This document shows, piece after piece, positions 1 to 9,768 of a DNA stretch of 64,000 nt. How positions within the stretch are numbered: the first letter of the stretch is position 1; every line of letters begins with the position of its first letter. The notes under the pieces are model-generated. The model saw nothing but the letters and a program-made list of their open reading frames with translations. It was not told where the DNA came from and did not search any database. The position numbers and the translations under genes were made by a program. The stretch is from Deminuibacter soli (GTDB lineage: Bacteria > Bacteroidota > Bacteroidia > Chitinophagales > Chitinophagaceae): positions 186,001-250,000 of the forward strand of contig NZ_QTJU01000001.1 of the NCBI RefSeq assembly GCF_003412455.1, read 5' to 3'.

Positions 1-104
1 TTACCGCGCTCAACCGCGCTATCGACAAAGCAGAAACTGTTGCTGAAAATGAAATGAAAAATGCTGCCGGCGGTATGCTGGGCGGCCTTGGCCTCGGCTT
101 ATAA
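1..104 (+). CDS. C-terminal end of a YbaB/EbfC-like nucleoid-associated protein (partial)
   Basis: Only the last 33 codons are inside the window, read from base 3 to the TAA at 102-104. The visible peptide has an acidic, amphipathic helix-like stretch (AIDKAETVAENEMKN) followed by a glycine/leucine-rich tail (GGMLGGLGLGL). Bacteroidota YbaB/EbfC proteins, small dimeric DNA-binding nucleoid proteins, end in a similar Met/Gly-rich tail, so I make this call from the tail alone. The start and DNA-binding core lie outside the window, so another small helical protein cannot be excluded. Confidence 0.5.
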   Translation, partial: TALNRAIDKAETVAENEMKNAAGGMLGGLGLGL

Positions 105-110
105 ACAGTT

Positions 111-153
111 TACATAAAAGAGGCCGTCCCGGTTTAGCAGGGACGGCCTCTCC
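111..153. terminator. Bidirectional intrinsic terminator
   Basis: An 11-bp perfect inverted repeat (arms 120-130 and 140-150, GC-rich, 9-nt loop) lies between two converging genes. Read on the minus strand it runs into a T-rich stretch (complement of 112-119), so it best serves the ABC permease gene. It can also end the plus-strand gene that stops at 104. Confidence 0.75.
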
Positions 154-174
154 TGTTATATACATACAGGTGTT

Positions 175-945
175 TTATTTAGTGCTCCATTTAAACTTGC
201 GTATGCCAATGGCCGACAGCAACACAGCATAACCAAATGTAAGCAGCAGGGCATTGGTGCAATCCATGTTCCAGGTTCCGGGTTCCATGGATGCCAGCAG
301 AATGCGTTTAACACAACCATAGGGCGACCATTTAACGATGTTGTTCACCAGTTTTACAGTACCCGACGCCTGCTCGTCCAGCGCGCTGAAATCGCTGAAC
401 ATGCCTACCATTATAAATAAAAAGTATACCAGCCTGGTAGTAGAGTTTACTGTTTCCGGGTTCTTGATAAGCCCCACAATTACCTGCCCCAATCCAAGAT
501 ACACAGCGCCGCCTGCTATGGCAGCCAAGAAGGCCAGTGCATAACCGGCCGGCGTAATACTTACATGATCAACATAAAAACCGGCGATAAACACAAGTAT
601 AGTCAGCAGCAATATCATGGCCAGCTGCACAGAGAGCCTGCTCACCATGATGGTCCATGAAGGCACGGGCGATACGCGCAGGCGCTGAAACACGCCTTTC
701 TCCCGGTCACGCGCAATGCTGTTGGAGTAACCCATCAGGCCAATAGCCATCAAACCGATAGTAATACAGGTAGAAAAAGCAAAGGCTGCGCCTATTTTGT
801 TGATGATGCCCTGCCAGGAAACAAGAATCACAACCGGCACCAGCAATATCAGCATAAACGATTTGCGGTTACGCCATTGCGTGGTAAAATCTGCCCGCAT
901 CAGTGCAGACAGCGCTTCAGACGTTTTAGGTATATTGGTTTGCAT
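175..945 (-). CDS. ABC-2 type transporter permease
   Basis: This 256-residue integral membrane protein is the permease half of an ABC exporter. About six hydrophobic segments can be seen, the first near residues 30-47 and the last near 233-248. The cytoplasmic loop with RDREKGVFQRLRVSP (about residues 79-93) is the pattern typical of the ABC-2 membrane family used for drug, antibiotic or polysaccharide export. The gene lies 12 bp downstream of the ATPase gene on the same strand, so the two form an operon and presumably one transporter of two permeases plus two ATPases. The substrate cannot be read from sequence. The hairpin at 120-150 follows the stop codon. Confidence 0.85.
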   Translation of the reverse strand: MQTNIPKTSEALSALMRADFTTQWRNRKSFMLILLVPVVILVSWQGIINKIGAAFAFSTCITIGLMAIGLMGYSNSIARDREKGVFQRLRVSPVPSWTIMVSRLSVQLAMILLLTILVFIAGFYVDHVSITPAGYALAFLAAIAGGAVYLGLGQVIVGLIKNPETVNSTTRLVYFLFIMVGMFSDFSALDEQASGTVKLVNNIVKWSPYGCVKRILLASMEPGTWNMDCTNALLLTFGYAVLLSAIGIRKFKWSTK

Positions 946-957
946 GTTTGTGTTGTT

Positions 958-1716
958 TTAGGCGCGTACAGCACGGCCGGTGAGTGCAATAAATACATCT
1001 TCCAGGGTAACCTTGCCCCTGCGCGATACGCTGATCACTTCAGGATCGTTGCGGTATTGTTCAATCAATGCCTGTGGTGTATCGATGATAATTACGCGGC
1101 CATGGTCAATAATACCAATGCGGTCGCACACAGCTTCTGCTTCTTCCATTGAATGGGTGGTGAGCAATACGCCATGTCCTTTTTCACGCAATGCTTCAAT
1201 GCGCTCCCATAACTGGCGGCGCGATTGCGGATCGAGGCCGGTTGTAGGCTCATCGAGCAATACCAGGGGTGGCTGATGAATGGTGGCTATATACAGCGAT
1301 ACACGCTGCTGCTGACCGCCTGAAAGCTCACCGTATTTTTTGTTGCCGGAATCAACCAGGTTGATTGCTGCCAGCACATCCTGCAGTGACTGTTTGGTTA
1401 CCGGCACACCATGTACACCTGCGTACAAACGGATGATCTCTGTTACCGAAAGCTCGGCCTGGAAACTGGTCGACTGCAGTTGCACCCCCACATTGGCGCG
1501 CGCTTTCAGCGGTTCGTTTTTAATGTTGTAACCGGCAACCGTAATGGTGCCCGACTGAAAATTGAGCAAACCTTCTACTGCGCTCAGCGTACTGGTTTTT
1601 CCTGCGCCGTTCGGCCCCAGCAGTCCGAATATTTCACCGGGCCTTACATCAAAAGCCACGTCGCGCACTGCATGAAAGCTGCCGTAAAAAACATTCAGGC
1701 CTTCTACCTGCAGCAT
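958..1716 (-). CDS. ABC transporter ATP-binding protein
   Basis: This is the ATPase partner of the downstream permease. Numbered from the Met at 1716, Walker A (GPNGAGKT) is near residue 34, the LSGGQ signature near 131, and Walker B with its catalytic Glu (LVLLDEP) near 151, followed by a D-loop and switch His (LTTHSMEEAE). A longer reading from an ATG at 1737 is possible, but the Met at 1716 starts the conserved fold directly and has a GAGGG purine block about 9 bases before it, so I prefer it. Domain order and the short C-terminal tail fit DrrA/CcmA-like exporter ATPases. Substrate unknown. Confidence 0.88.
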   Translation of the reverse strand: MLQVEGLNVFYGSFHAVRDVAFDVRPGEIFGLLGPNGAGKTSTLSAVEGLLNFQSGTITVAGYNIKNEPLKARANVGVQLQSTSFQAELSVTEIIRLYAGVHGVPVTKQSLQDVLAAINLVDSGNKKYGELSGGQQQRVSLYIATIHQPPLVLLDEPTTGLDPQSRRQLWERIEALREKGHGVLLTTHSMEEAEAVCDRIGIIDHGRVIIIDTPQALIEQYRNDPEVISVSRRGKVTLEDVFIALTGRAVRA

Positions 1717-1922
1717 ATGTGTGTTACCCTCGTGCATTAGTTAAAAGTATTAAAGTTGAAAGGAAGTCGTTAAAAATACTGGATTTTAGTGACCGGCGAA
1801 CGTTTCGCCGCTGTTTTTGAACCTGTTCCATTATATTACAGCCTGTAACGACATTAAAAATACTTTGCTGCATTCATAGCGCTTGCCATAACCCTAACAT
1901 CAAACAGGTATAATCTGATAAC

Positions 1923-3359
1923 ATGAAAAAATCACTATGCAGCTTTGCAGGCATGCTGTTGTTTACTATCACAGCCAAAAGCCAGCAACTCCCTTCCAAA
2001 CCAGTGTGGGACACGGTTATCACCGGTCATTTCAGCAAAGCCGATTACAAACAGATTACCTACCTCCCGGTTAACGTGCCGGCAGGCATCACCAGCTTTA
2101 ACATGCAGGCCAGCATATCAGATTCAGTGAACAATGTACTGGACATTGGCCTGTTCGATGAAAAAGGTATTGACCTTGGTACCCCCAACGGCTTCCGTGG
2201 ATGGGCAGGTGGCAAAAGCAGCAAGTCTGTTACCATCAGCACCGCCGATGCAACACCCAGCTACATACCGGGTACAGTTAACAGGGGGTTGTGGCATATT
2301 ATGATTGTACCTACCACCATTAAACAGGATGGATTTGATTATACCATAAAAGTAGCACTGGGCAGCTATCCCGTTATTGCACCCGACTTTAAAGCCACAC
2401 CTGCACGGGAAAGCATCAACAACCAGCCGGGCTGGTACCGCGGCGATCTGCACATGCACGATGTAAACTCTGATGGCGTATACAATCCTGCATTGCTGGT
2501 GGAGTATGCGGCTAAAGCCGGCTTGCGCTTCATGATATCGACCAATCATAATACCAATGCAGCTGCATTGAAATGGGGCAAATACGAACATAAAAATTTA
2601 CTGATCATGAACGGTGAAGAAATTACACCGCATGAAGAAAACCACTGGAACGCGATTGGCGTAACACCTTACACCTGGATAGACTGGCGCTACAATGCAG
2701 CATCCGGACTGGTTGCACGCTTTCAGCAACAGGTACGTGATAGCGGCGGCCTTTGTATCATCAATCATCCTTTTTACGACAGTGATCCGGCAGTAGACAC
2801 GCGTTTCCCTGCCACCGGGTTCGATGGCATTGAAGTATGGAACGGCCCCTGGGAAATAAACGATGAGTATGCTGTAGACTGGTGGGATAAAATGCTGCGG
2901 CGCAAACAAAAAATAACCGCCATCGGTGCCAGTGATACACACAACCCGGTAAGCCGCAATACCGCAGGCCACCCGCAAACCGTGGTACATGCAACAGGAT
3001 TAAACCGCAAAGCTATTATCGGCGGCCTTAAAAAAGGCAGTTGTTATATTGCGGCAGACAGCAGTTATATTGCCGATTTTCAGCTGGGTTGTGAGAAACA
3101 GAAAGCAGGCATAGGTGAAACACTGCACACCGGGAAGAAGAAAAAAATCACCATACACTACAGCTTTAAACACCTTGATGGCGCTACCCTGTATTTCTAC
3201 AGCAACAAGGGCCTGTTGTATGCCATTCCTAAAATCACCTCGTCCAAACCACAGCAATATATTGTTACCAATGCGCAGGAACATACTTACATACGCGCCG
3301 AAGTACGCGATCCCAACAACAAAATGCTTTTGCTAACCAACCCTGTATGGATTGATTAA
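1923..3359 (+). CDS. Secreted PHP/CehA-McbA-type metallohydrolase
   Basis: This 478-residue exported protein has a signal peptide (residues 1-21, ending near AKSQQ). The N-terminal half, about 25-155, looks like a beta-rich domain. Residues 170-345 carry a PHP-like metal-binding site: DLHMHD (His177, His179), TNHN (His209), GEE (Glu233), His241, INHPF (His282) and SDTH (Asp338, His340). Such sites in the CehA/McbA group bind two or three divalent metals and hydrolyse phosphoester or carbamate bonds. Substrate unknown; a periplasmic phosphoesterase is my inference. The C-terminal approximately 110 residues look like another beta domain. It is monocistronic, with a strong terminator just downstream. 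Confidence 0.8.
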   Translation: MKKSLCSFAGMLLFTITAKSQQLPSKPVWDTVITGHFSKADYKQITYLPVNVPAGITSFNMQASISDSVNNVLDIGLFDEKGIDLGTPNGFRGWAGGKSSKSVTISTADATPSYIPGTVNRGLWHIMIVPTTIKQDGFDYTIKVALGSYPVIAPDFKATPARESINNQPGWYRGDLHMHDVNSDGVYNPALLVEYAAKAGLRFMISTNHNTNAAALKWGKYEHKNLLIMNGEEITPHEENHWNAIGVTPYTWIDWRYNAASGLVARFQQQVRDSGGLCIINHPFYDSDPAVDTRFPATGFDGIEVWNGPWEINDEYAVDWWDKMLRRKQKITAIGASDTHNPVSRNTAGHPQTVVHATGLNRKAIIGGLKKGSCYIAADSSYIADFQLGCEKQKAGIGETLHTGKKKKITIHYSFKHLDGATLYFYSNKGLLYAIPKITSSKPQQYIVTNAQEHTYIRAEVRDPNNKMLLLTNPVWID

Positions 3360-3370
3360 GCAAAAAGTAC

Positions 3371-3416
3371 TAAACAAAAAAGGCTATTCCGGTTACCCGG
3401 ATAGCCTTTTTATTTT
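3371..3416 (+). terminator. Intrinsic terminator of the metallohydrolase gene
   Basis: AGGCTATTCCGG pairs with CCGGATAGCCT across a TTAC loop with one bulged base. It begins in an A-run and ends in TTTTTATTTT. It lies 20 bases after the stop codon at 3359. Confidence 0.85.
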
Positions 3417-3440
3417 GCAAAAACCAGATGTCTTCAACAA

Positions 3441-3483
3441 TAAAACCACCGCACCATACAGGCTTTCGTGTGCAGGTGCGGTG
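3441..3483 (-). terminator. Intrinsic terminator of the LprI-like gene
   Basis: Nine-bp perfect arms at 3447-3455 and 3475-3483 lie immediately after the stop of the minus-strand gene ending at 3487. On the minus strand the stem is followed by TTTTATT. Confidence 0.7.
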
Positions 3484-3486
3484 TTA

Positions 3487-4035
3487 TTATTCAGCCTGGA
3501 TGGCCCGTTGATAGTGATTAAAAATGGCAATGGTTCTGCCTTCTACAATACTGGTATATTCAGATGCATTAATCAGGCGTTGTATGGTGCCGCCGCCGGA
3601 ATATTCATCTTTGGCTACGGTTGACAGCAACTGCAGCTCACTGTCGCGGTATTGCAGCCAGTTGCGCTGCGCCTGCTGCAGTATTTTCCGGTCGTCGCCT
3701 TTCAGCACATCATTGAGCTTGTGGTAATACTTATTCAGCAGGCTATCGTATAAACCTGCGCGTTCTGCCTCTACCTGGCGCATGCTGGCATCACTTTCAT
3801 CAAGTTCTAGACAGGCAGCTGCCCAGCGTTCAATACGGAAGGTGTCTAACTTAAACTCAACGGAAGAAGGGTTTTCGTTGGCTTTGATAAGCTGCTGTTT
3901 AAATCCGGCAGTGAGTTTCTCTATTTTCTGGGAGATTGCTTTTTGTTGCTGGGGTGTTAAACCATCTACGGCTTGGGCATGGAGTGAAGCGCACAGGCAC
4001 AGGAGTACCGCAATGAGTGTTACACATTTTTTCAT
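3487..4035 (-). CDS. LprI/DUF1311-like periplasmic protein
   Basis: Starting from the Met at 4035, the protein has about 182 residues and a clear signal peptide (MKK, hydrophobic core, cut after LHAQ). An in-frame ATG at 4074 would add 13 residues before this signal and is less likely. The mature part is helical and charged. Near the C-terminus it has the pattern QRNWLQYRDSE, the hallmark of the DUF1311/LprI family of secreted lysozyme-inhibitor-like proteins. The function is inferred from that motif only; the usual LprI cysteine arrangement is not obvious. It appears to be a single-gene transcript with a terminator right after the stop. Confidence 0.65.
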   Translation of the reverse strand: MKKCVTLIAVLLCLCASLHAQAVDGLTPQQQKAISQKIEKLTAGFKQQLIKANENPSSVEFKLDTFRIERWAAACLELDESDASMRQVEAERAGLYDSLLNKYYHKLNDVLKGDDRKILQQAQRNWLQYRDSELQLLSTVAKDEYSGGGTIQRLINASEYTSIVEGRTIAIFNHYQRAIQAE

Positions 4036-4236
4036 AAAATATTGGTTTAGGATTGCGCAATCAAAAATGCACATCGCAATATAACTACTTCAATGCAGCA
4101 ACACTATATTTTTCGGTGAATTTAACCGCTCTCTCCCCCACTTTTTGCGGTTCACCTTTTTGTGTTCCTCCATGGTAAAAAACCGCTTCAATCATTCACT
4201 ATTGACTATTCACTATTCACCGGCTCTTGTCACCCA

Positions 4237-5826
4237 CTATAAATTCACTGTAAAAAAGAACGTACTTCCCTTACCCGGTTCTGACGTGGCCCATATTTTA
4301 CCTGCATGCAATGCAGCAATTTTCATACAATGCGCCAGCCCAATGCCATTGCCTTCGTACTCATCGCGCATGTGCAGGCGCTGGAACATGATAAAGATCC
4401 GTTCAATATCTTCCTGTTCTATACCAATACCATTGTCTTTCACCATAAACTGCCAGCCGCTGCCGGTTTGGTCGGCCTCGATAATCACATACGCATTATT
4501 GCCTGGTTGCTGAAACTTGATGGCATTGGTAACCAGGTTCTGGAACATAATACGCAGCTCAACCGGGTGAGCGCGCAGTGTGGGCAGGCTGCCGCTTTGT
4601 ATAAACGCTTTTTTGTCTTTGATCAATGTTTTCAAATCATCCAGCACACTCATCAGCAGCTGGTAACTGTCTACCATTTGCGATTCCTGGTGTTTGCCGA
4701 TGCGGCCGTGATCGAGCAGTGCCTTAATCAAATCCTGCATGCGCAGTGTGGCGGCCTGCATATAACGCAGGTAGGTATCTGCCCGGCTGTCAATTTTATC
4801 TTTGGCATGTTCGCGCAGCAGGTTGGTAAACCCGTTCAGGGTACGCAATGGCTCCTGCAAATCGTGCGATGCCACATAGGCAAACTGCTCCAGCTCCTTG
4901 TTTTTCATTTCCAGTTCCAATGCATAGGTGTTGAGCTCCCGCTGCGCACCTTCCAGTTCGTTGATCTTGGTTTCGAGCTGGCTGCTCATTTCATTGAATG
5001 ATTGCGCTACCGTACCTATTTCATCACCGGAAATAACACGTGCCCTCCTGTACAGGTTGCCGCGTGCAAAATCCTTTGCCGCTTCAATAATTTCCGTCAG
5101 GCCTTTTTGAATATCGCGGTTCACCAGTATGGCCAGTGCCAGCCCTGATACTTCTACGGTAAGGGCAATAAAAAACAGGATGCGCATCACCAGGTTTTCG
5201 AGCCAGCGTGCACCCTCGGCCAATGAAAACGAAAAATCATTCTCCTGTATAGTAATCTGCTGGTTAATGGGGGTTATTTTCTCGAGTATCGCATTGATCT
5301 CGTTTTGCGGTTTACCTGCACGAACAGCTGCATGCAGTGAATCGCTGATATCTACCAGCAGGTGCAGGTATTTTTCTGCATTGCCCCATGCCGTAATGGC
5401 GCGGGCCAGGTGGCGCTCCTTGTTAAAGCGCAGGAAAAGATGCGCCATGCCATCTACATCGTCCGGGTCGTTTTTTCCCTGTATCAACCCCTCCCGTACC
5501 ACGGCAAGGTCAGGATGCGGTTTCTCCATTTCAATACGCGCCTTGCCGTCGCCCATGGGAACAGACAGGTACGACTGAAACTGGCGGTAGTCGTTTTCAT
5601 CATGTCCTATGCCGTATTTCAGCAATTGATACACGGCGTCTTTCTGGCCTTTTGACCAGAGCCCTTCGCCTTCTACATAAGCCCTTACCGATGACAGTGT
5701 GTGAATAGAAAAAAAGAGGGTAAAAAGTTCAATGCCTATCAGCAAGGCCATAATACCAACTGTGAAATAAAGTTTACGTGCAATGGATACGTCCCTGAAC
5801 TTTTTGATCAAAGATTTTCGAGCCAT
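4237..5826 (-). CDS. Membrane sensor histidine kinase with HAMP domain
   Basis: I choose the Met at 5826 (MARKSLIKK), giving 529 residues; a longer reading from 5877 adds an unlikely 17-residue leader. Transmembrane helices at about 22-41 and 215-235 enclose a helical periplasmic sensor domain of about 170 residues. A HAMP linker (236-288) and coiled coil follow. The dimerisation domain holds the phosphoacceptor His321 (ASHDLQEPLR). The ATPase domain shows an N box near 430, G1 DNGIGI near 464 and G2 GNGIGLA near 492. The short HDLQEP type resembles bacteriophytochrome-like kinases. No response regulator gene is adjacent, so it is an orphan kinase; the signal is unknown. Confidence 0.9.
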   Translation of the reverse strand: MARKSLIKKFRDVSIARKLYFTVGIMALLIGIELFTLFFSIHTLSSVRAYVEGEGLWSKGQKDAVYQLLKYGIGHDENDYRQFQSYLSVPMGDGKARIEMEKPHPDLAVVREGLIQGKNDPDDVDGMAHLFLRFNKERHLARAITAWGNAEKYLHLLVDISDSLHAAVRAGKPQNEINAILEKITPINQQITIQENDFSFSLAEGARWLENLVMRILFFIALTVEVSGLALAILVNRDIQKGLTEIIEAAKDFARGNLYRRARVISGDEIGTVAQSFNEMSSQLETKINELEGAQRELNTYALELEMKNKELEQFAYVASHDLQEPLRTLNGFTNLLREHAKDKIDSRADTYLRYMQAATLRMQDLIKALLDHGRIGKHQESQMVDSYQLLMSVLDDLKTLIKDKKAFIQSGSLPTLRAHPVELRIMFQNLVTNAIKFQQPGNNAYVIIEADQTGSGWQFMVKDNGIGIEQEDIERIFIMFQRLHMRDEYEGNGIGLAHCMKIAALHAGKIWATSEPGKGSTFFFTVNL

Positions 5827-6021
5827 GTCAGCAGTTTTAGTAATGGTCACTCCTACACTTCCCGAAATATAACACAAGTGGTATAAATATACTGGTATTT
5901 TTCACGAACTGTATAGGTTAGCAGTACCGTATTTTAACGGATAATGAAGCATTCCGGGCGCAGGTTTTACGAAATGCTTGCAGTGATGGTGTTGTAAAGA
6001 TTATTGTTTAAGCATTGATTA

Positions 6022-6666
6022 TTAATCAGCCAGCGGTTTTACATAAATATCCTTGAAATAAACAATGCTTTTGGGGTCATGGCCCTGCAGCGCAAAGGTG
6101 CCATTGGATATTATACGTCCCTTCATATCATCGGGCCGGCTTACATTCTCAGGCTCAGTGTAATCTACCACGGTTTTATCGTTGATTTTAATTACTACGT
6201 GTTTATCACGCACCAGTATGCTTTCGGTAAACCAAACGCTGTCTTTTACGTATACTTCCTTTACATCCTGCACGGCATATAAACTGCCGGTGCGGCGCCA
6301 GTCGGTATGCGAGTTGTTCACCTGCACTTCGTAACCTTTGGCAGGCCAGCCGTTTTCCTGGTAAGCGGTATGAAAATAGATGCCTGAGTTGGAGCCGGGC
6401 ATGGTCATCACCCTTGCTTTAAATTCAAAGTTTTTGAAGTTGTGGTTTTCTACCGGGCCATCATAAAACAGGTGCGCGGTATTGCCATGTGCAACAATGG
6501 CTCCGTTTTGTACAGAAAAGGTAGCGGCATTATCACCAACTTTCCAGTTATTGAGCGATTTACCGTCGAACAGGGGAATCCAGTCGTGCGAAGGCAGTTG
6601 TTTAAAACCGGTACAGGCAAACAGCAATACGGCGGCAGTGATGCCGGTGAGACGGAAGTTTTTCAT
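6022..6666 (-). CDS. DUF1080 (3-keto-glycoside hydrolase-type) lipoprotein
   Basis: From the Met at 6666 the protein has 214 residues. It starts with a lipoprotein signal (LLFAC, Cys about 18) and continues as a concanavalin-like beta-sandwich of the DUF1080 family: PLFDGKSLNNWK near the start, then FEFKARV, NSGIYFH and the C-terminal IYFKDIYV-like strand. DUF1080 proteins have been linked to hydrolysis of 3-keto-glucosides made by sugar 3-dehydrogenases; that role here is inferred. A longer ATG at 6744 would place 26 residues in front of the signal peptide and is rejected. It stands alone, unlike the second DUF1080 gene at 18115. Confidence 0.8.
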   Translation of the reverse strand: MKNFRLTGITAAVLLFACTGFKQLPSHDWIPLFDGKSLNNWKVGDNAATFSVQNGAIVAHGNTAHLFYDGPVENHNFKNFEFKARVMTMPGSNSGIYFHTAYQENGWPAKGYEVQVNNSHTDWRRTGSLYAVQDVKEVYVKDSVWFTESILVRDKHVVIKINDKTVVDYTEPENVSRPDDMKGRIISNGTFALQGHDPKSIVYFKDIYVKPLAD

Positions 6667-7034
6667 GTTGGAGCTTTGCGATGAAGATACACTTTTTTTA
6701 CCAACGGCACAGGCCAGGGAAGCAGTACGAATGTGCTGATGCAAAGCGCTGTGTCACAACTGCGTTAACCGTATTCCCGGTACCGTTTTATTACCGCAAG
6801 CCGTGTTGATTTACCTGGTTTGCCACTGTTAAAAACGGCAATCTTATGCAGTAACCGGGGAAAACGTTGTCTATTTACACCCGGGCACTGTACTGACATA
6901 AACATTTCACCGGTTTCCCTGTTATTTTGTATTCACCGGCGGTAGCCGTGAACAAATCCTGCCGCCTTCCGGCACTACGCTGCCTGCGCACTCGCCAACA
7001 AAACAACCATTTTACTAGAATCAAATAAAAGGAC
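6667..7034. other. Intergenic region between divergent DUF1080 and aconitase genes
   Basis: This 368-base stretch has no convincing ORF; the minus-strand ORF covering 6875-7138 overlaps acnA and has no protein-like features. Promoters for both divergent genes must lie here, but I see no clear consensus boxes or long repeats. Confidence 0.5.
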
Positions 7035-9761
7035 ATGCAGCAACGCATCGCTTCACTTAAAAAACTGGAACAGGAAGGAAAAAATATTGCTGTTCTGCCA
7101 TTCTCCATCAGGATACTGCTGGAAAACGTATTACGCAATCACGACAATTTTGCCGTTACCGATGAACATGTGAACACACTGGCCAACTGGGAACCCGCAG
7201 GCACGGATAAAGACATCCCTTTTAAACCGGCCAGGGTGCTGATGCAGGATTTTACAGGCGTACCTGCCGTGGTGGATATTGCCTCTATCCGCGCGGAAGT
7301 GATCAGGCGCGGGAAAGACGGCAGCAAAATAAACCCGCTGATACCGGTAGACCTGGTGGTGGACCACTCGGTACAGGTAGACTTCTTTGGCACCGACTAC
7401 TCTTACACCAAAAACGTGGCGTATGAGTACGAACGCAACAAGGAACGTTACCAGCTGCTGAAATGGGGCCAGCAGGCATTTGATAATTTTACTGTGGTGC
7501 CGCCCGGCATGGGCATTTGCCACCAGGTAAACCTGGAGTACCTGGCCAAAGGCGTGGTTGAACGCGACGGCTGGGCTTTTCCCGATTCGCTCGTTGGCAC
7601 CGATTCCCACACACCCATGGTAAACGGCATTGGTGTGCTGGCCTGGGGCGTGGGCGGCATTGAAGCAGAAGCCGCACTGCTTGGTCAGCCCGTATATTTT
7701 ACCTGCCCTGAAGTAATCGGTTTAAAACTCACCGGCAAACTGCAGGAAGGCATCACTGCCACAGACATGGTGCTTACCATTACCGAACTGCTGCGCAAAT
7801 TTGGCGTGGTAGGCAAGTTTGTGGAAGTATTTGGCGACGGGCTCGATCACCTCACCGTGCCAGACCGCGCCACCATCTCGAACATGTCACCCGAATTCGG
7901 TTGTACCGTTACCTATTTCCCGGTTGATGCGCAAACATTGCAATACATGCGCCGCAGCAACCGCCCCGAAGCGCTGGTAAAACTGGTGGAAGAATACTAT
8001 AAGGAAAACCTGTTGTGGCGCACCGGTAATGAAAACATTACCTACTCGCATGTGCTGGAACTGGATCTGTCGCAGATACAACCCGCCCTTGCAGGCCCTA
8101 AACGCCCGCAGGACCGCATTCTGGTTAAAAATGTACATCGCCAGTTTGAAGACCTGCTCGACAAGGAATTTAAACGCGTGTACACGCCTGAAAGCAAACG
8201 CCGTGATCATGCCTGGCTGTCAGAAGGCGGTTCAGGCACCACTTTCACTTACGAAGTGCAGAAACACAACGATGCGGTGGAAGTGGAGGTAGACAGCCTG
8301 CAATCTGTACGCATCAAACTCAAAAACCAGGAATATGTACTCAGTGATGGCAGCATTGTAATCGCCGCCATTACCAGCTGTACCAATACCTCTAACCCCA
8401 GTGTAATGCTGGGTGCAGGACTGCTCGCACGCAAAGCCATCAGCCGCGGCCTGGATGTAAAACCATGGGTTAAAACCAGCCTGGCACCGGGTTCAAGGGT
8501 AGTAACCGAATACCTGCAGCGCTCCGGTTTGCTGAACGACCTGGAGGCACTGCGTTTTCACATTGTTGGATACGGTTGTACTTCGTGCATCGGCAACAGC
8601 GGGCCATTGCCGCCGCATATTGCAGAAGCAGTAGACAAGGGCAAACTCATTGTGGCCTCTGTACTCTCGGGCAACCGCAATTTTGAAGCACGCGTGCACC
8701 CGCAGGTAAAAATGAACTTCCTTGCATCACCGCCCCTGGTGGTGGCTTATGCCATTGCAGGCCGCATAGATATTGACCTGTTCAGCGACCCGCTGGGTTA
8801 CGACCCCAATGGTGAACCGGTTTACCTGCGCGATGTATGGCCTACCCAGGAAGAAGTAAACGATGCGGTATTCAATTCCGTTAAACAGGAAGATTTTGAA
8901 CAAACGTATAAAGTGATCTTTGATGGTGATGAGCAATGGCAGGGCCTGCATGCCCCGGAAGGAAAAGATTACCGCTGGAGCAGCGATTCTTCTTACATTA
9001 AAGAAGCCTCATTCTTTAAAAACCTGCCCGATAAACCTGCACCACTCGAAGACATTCTGCAGGCACGCGTTCTGCTGAAGCTCGGCGATTCCATCACCAC
9101 CGACCATATTTCACCCGCAGGCTCGTTTAAACCCGATACACCTGCCGGCAAATACCTGCTCGACCGCGGTATCGACCCTAAAATGTTTAACTCCTACGGC
9201 TCACGCAGGGGCAATGAGGATGTGATGATACGCGGCACTTTTGCCAATGTGCGTATTAAAAACCAGCTGTCACCCAAAGAGGGTGGGTTTACCACGATGA
9301 TACCTACCGGCACTGTGTTACCTATTTATGATGCAGCCATACAGTATGCACAGGCTAAAACACCGCTCGTTATTCTTGCAGGTAAAGAATACGGCAGTGG
9401 CTCATCGCGCGACTGGGCTGCGAAAGGTACCAACCTGCTGGGCGTAAAAGCGGTTATTGCAGAAAGCTACGAACGCATTCACCGCAGTAACCTGGTGGGC
9501 ATGGGTGTGCTTCCGCTGGAATACATCAATGGAGAAAATGCCGCGTCACTGGGCTTAACCGGTCATGAAGCATTTACCATCACGGGTATTAAGGAAGGGC
9601 TTGCCACCGGCAAAATACTCAAAGTAGTAGCCCAGCCCGAAACAGGTGACGCCATTACTTTCGACGTTAAAACCCGCATCGATGCAGCCATCGAAATCAA
9701 GTACTACGAAAACGGCGGCATCCTGCAATACGTGCTGCGCGATTTCCTGGCGAAAGCGTAG
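7035..9761 (+). CDS. acnA: Aconitate hydratase A
   Basis: This TCA-cycle enzyme interconverts citrate and isocitrate in the cytoplasm using a [4Fe-4S] cluster. All three cluster cysteines are present: Cys449 (SCTNTSNP) and Cys515/Cys518 (GYGCTSCIGNSG). The substrate-site signatures VGTDSHTPMVNG, DSITTDHISPAG and YGSGSSRDWAAKG are intact. At 908 residues it is full length for the AcnA/IRP family, but the N-terminus begins directly at the LKKLEQEGKNIAVLPFSIR segment. About 20 residues usually seen before it are missing, and an in-frame stop at 7026-7028 rules out a longer start. Single gene; a moonlighting regulatory role is known for the family but not shown here. Confidence 0.96.
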   Translation: MQQRIASLKKLEQEGKNIAVLPFSIRILLENVLRNHDNFAVTDEHVNTLANWEPAGTDKDIPFKPARVLMQDFTGVPAVVDIASIRAEVIRRGKDGSKINPLIPVDLVVDHSVQVDFFGTDYSYTKNVAYEYERNKERYQLLKWGQQAFDNFTVVPPGMGICHQVNLEYLAKGVVERDGWAFPDSLVGTDSHTPMVNGIGVLAWGVGGIEAEAALLGQPVYFTCPEVIGLKLTGKLQEGITATDMVLTITELLRKFGVVGKFVEVFGDGLDHLTVPDRATISNMSPEFGCTVTYFPVDAQTLQYMRRSNRPEALVKLVEEYYKENLLWRTGNENITYSHVLELDLSQIQPALAGPKRPQDRILVKNVHRQFEDLLDKEFKRVYTPESKRRDHAWLSEGGSGTTFTYEVQKHNDAVEVEVDSLQSVRIKLKNQEYVLSDGSIVIAAITSCTNTSNPSVMLGAGLLARKAISRGLDVKPWVKTSLAPGSRVVTEYLQRSGLLNDLEALRFHIVGYGCTSCIGNSGPLPPHIAEAVDKGKLIVASVLSGNRNFEARVHPQVKMNFLASPPLVVAYAIAGRIDIDLFSDPLGYDPNGEPVYLRDVWPTQEEVNDAVFNSVKQEDFEQTYKVIFDGDEQWQGLHAPEGKDYRWSSDSSYIKEASFFKNLPDKPAPLEDILQARVLLKLGDSITTDHISPAGSFKPDTPAGKYLLDRGIDPKMFNSYGSRRGNEDVMIRGTFANVRIKNQLSPKEGGFTTMIPTGTVLPIYDAAIQYAQAKTPLVILAGKEYGSGSSRDWAAKGTNLLGVKAVIAESYERIHRSNLVGMGVLPLEYINGENAASLGLTGHEAFTITGIKEGLATGKILKVVAQPETGDAITFDVKTRIDAAIEIKYYENGGILQYVLRDFLAKA

Positions 9762-9768
9762 AGCGCCG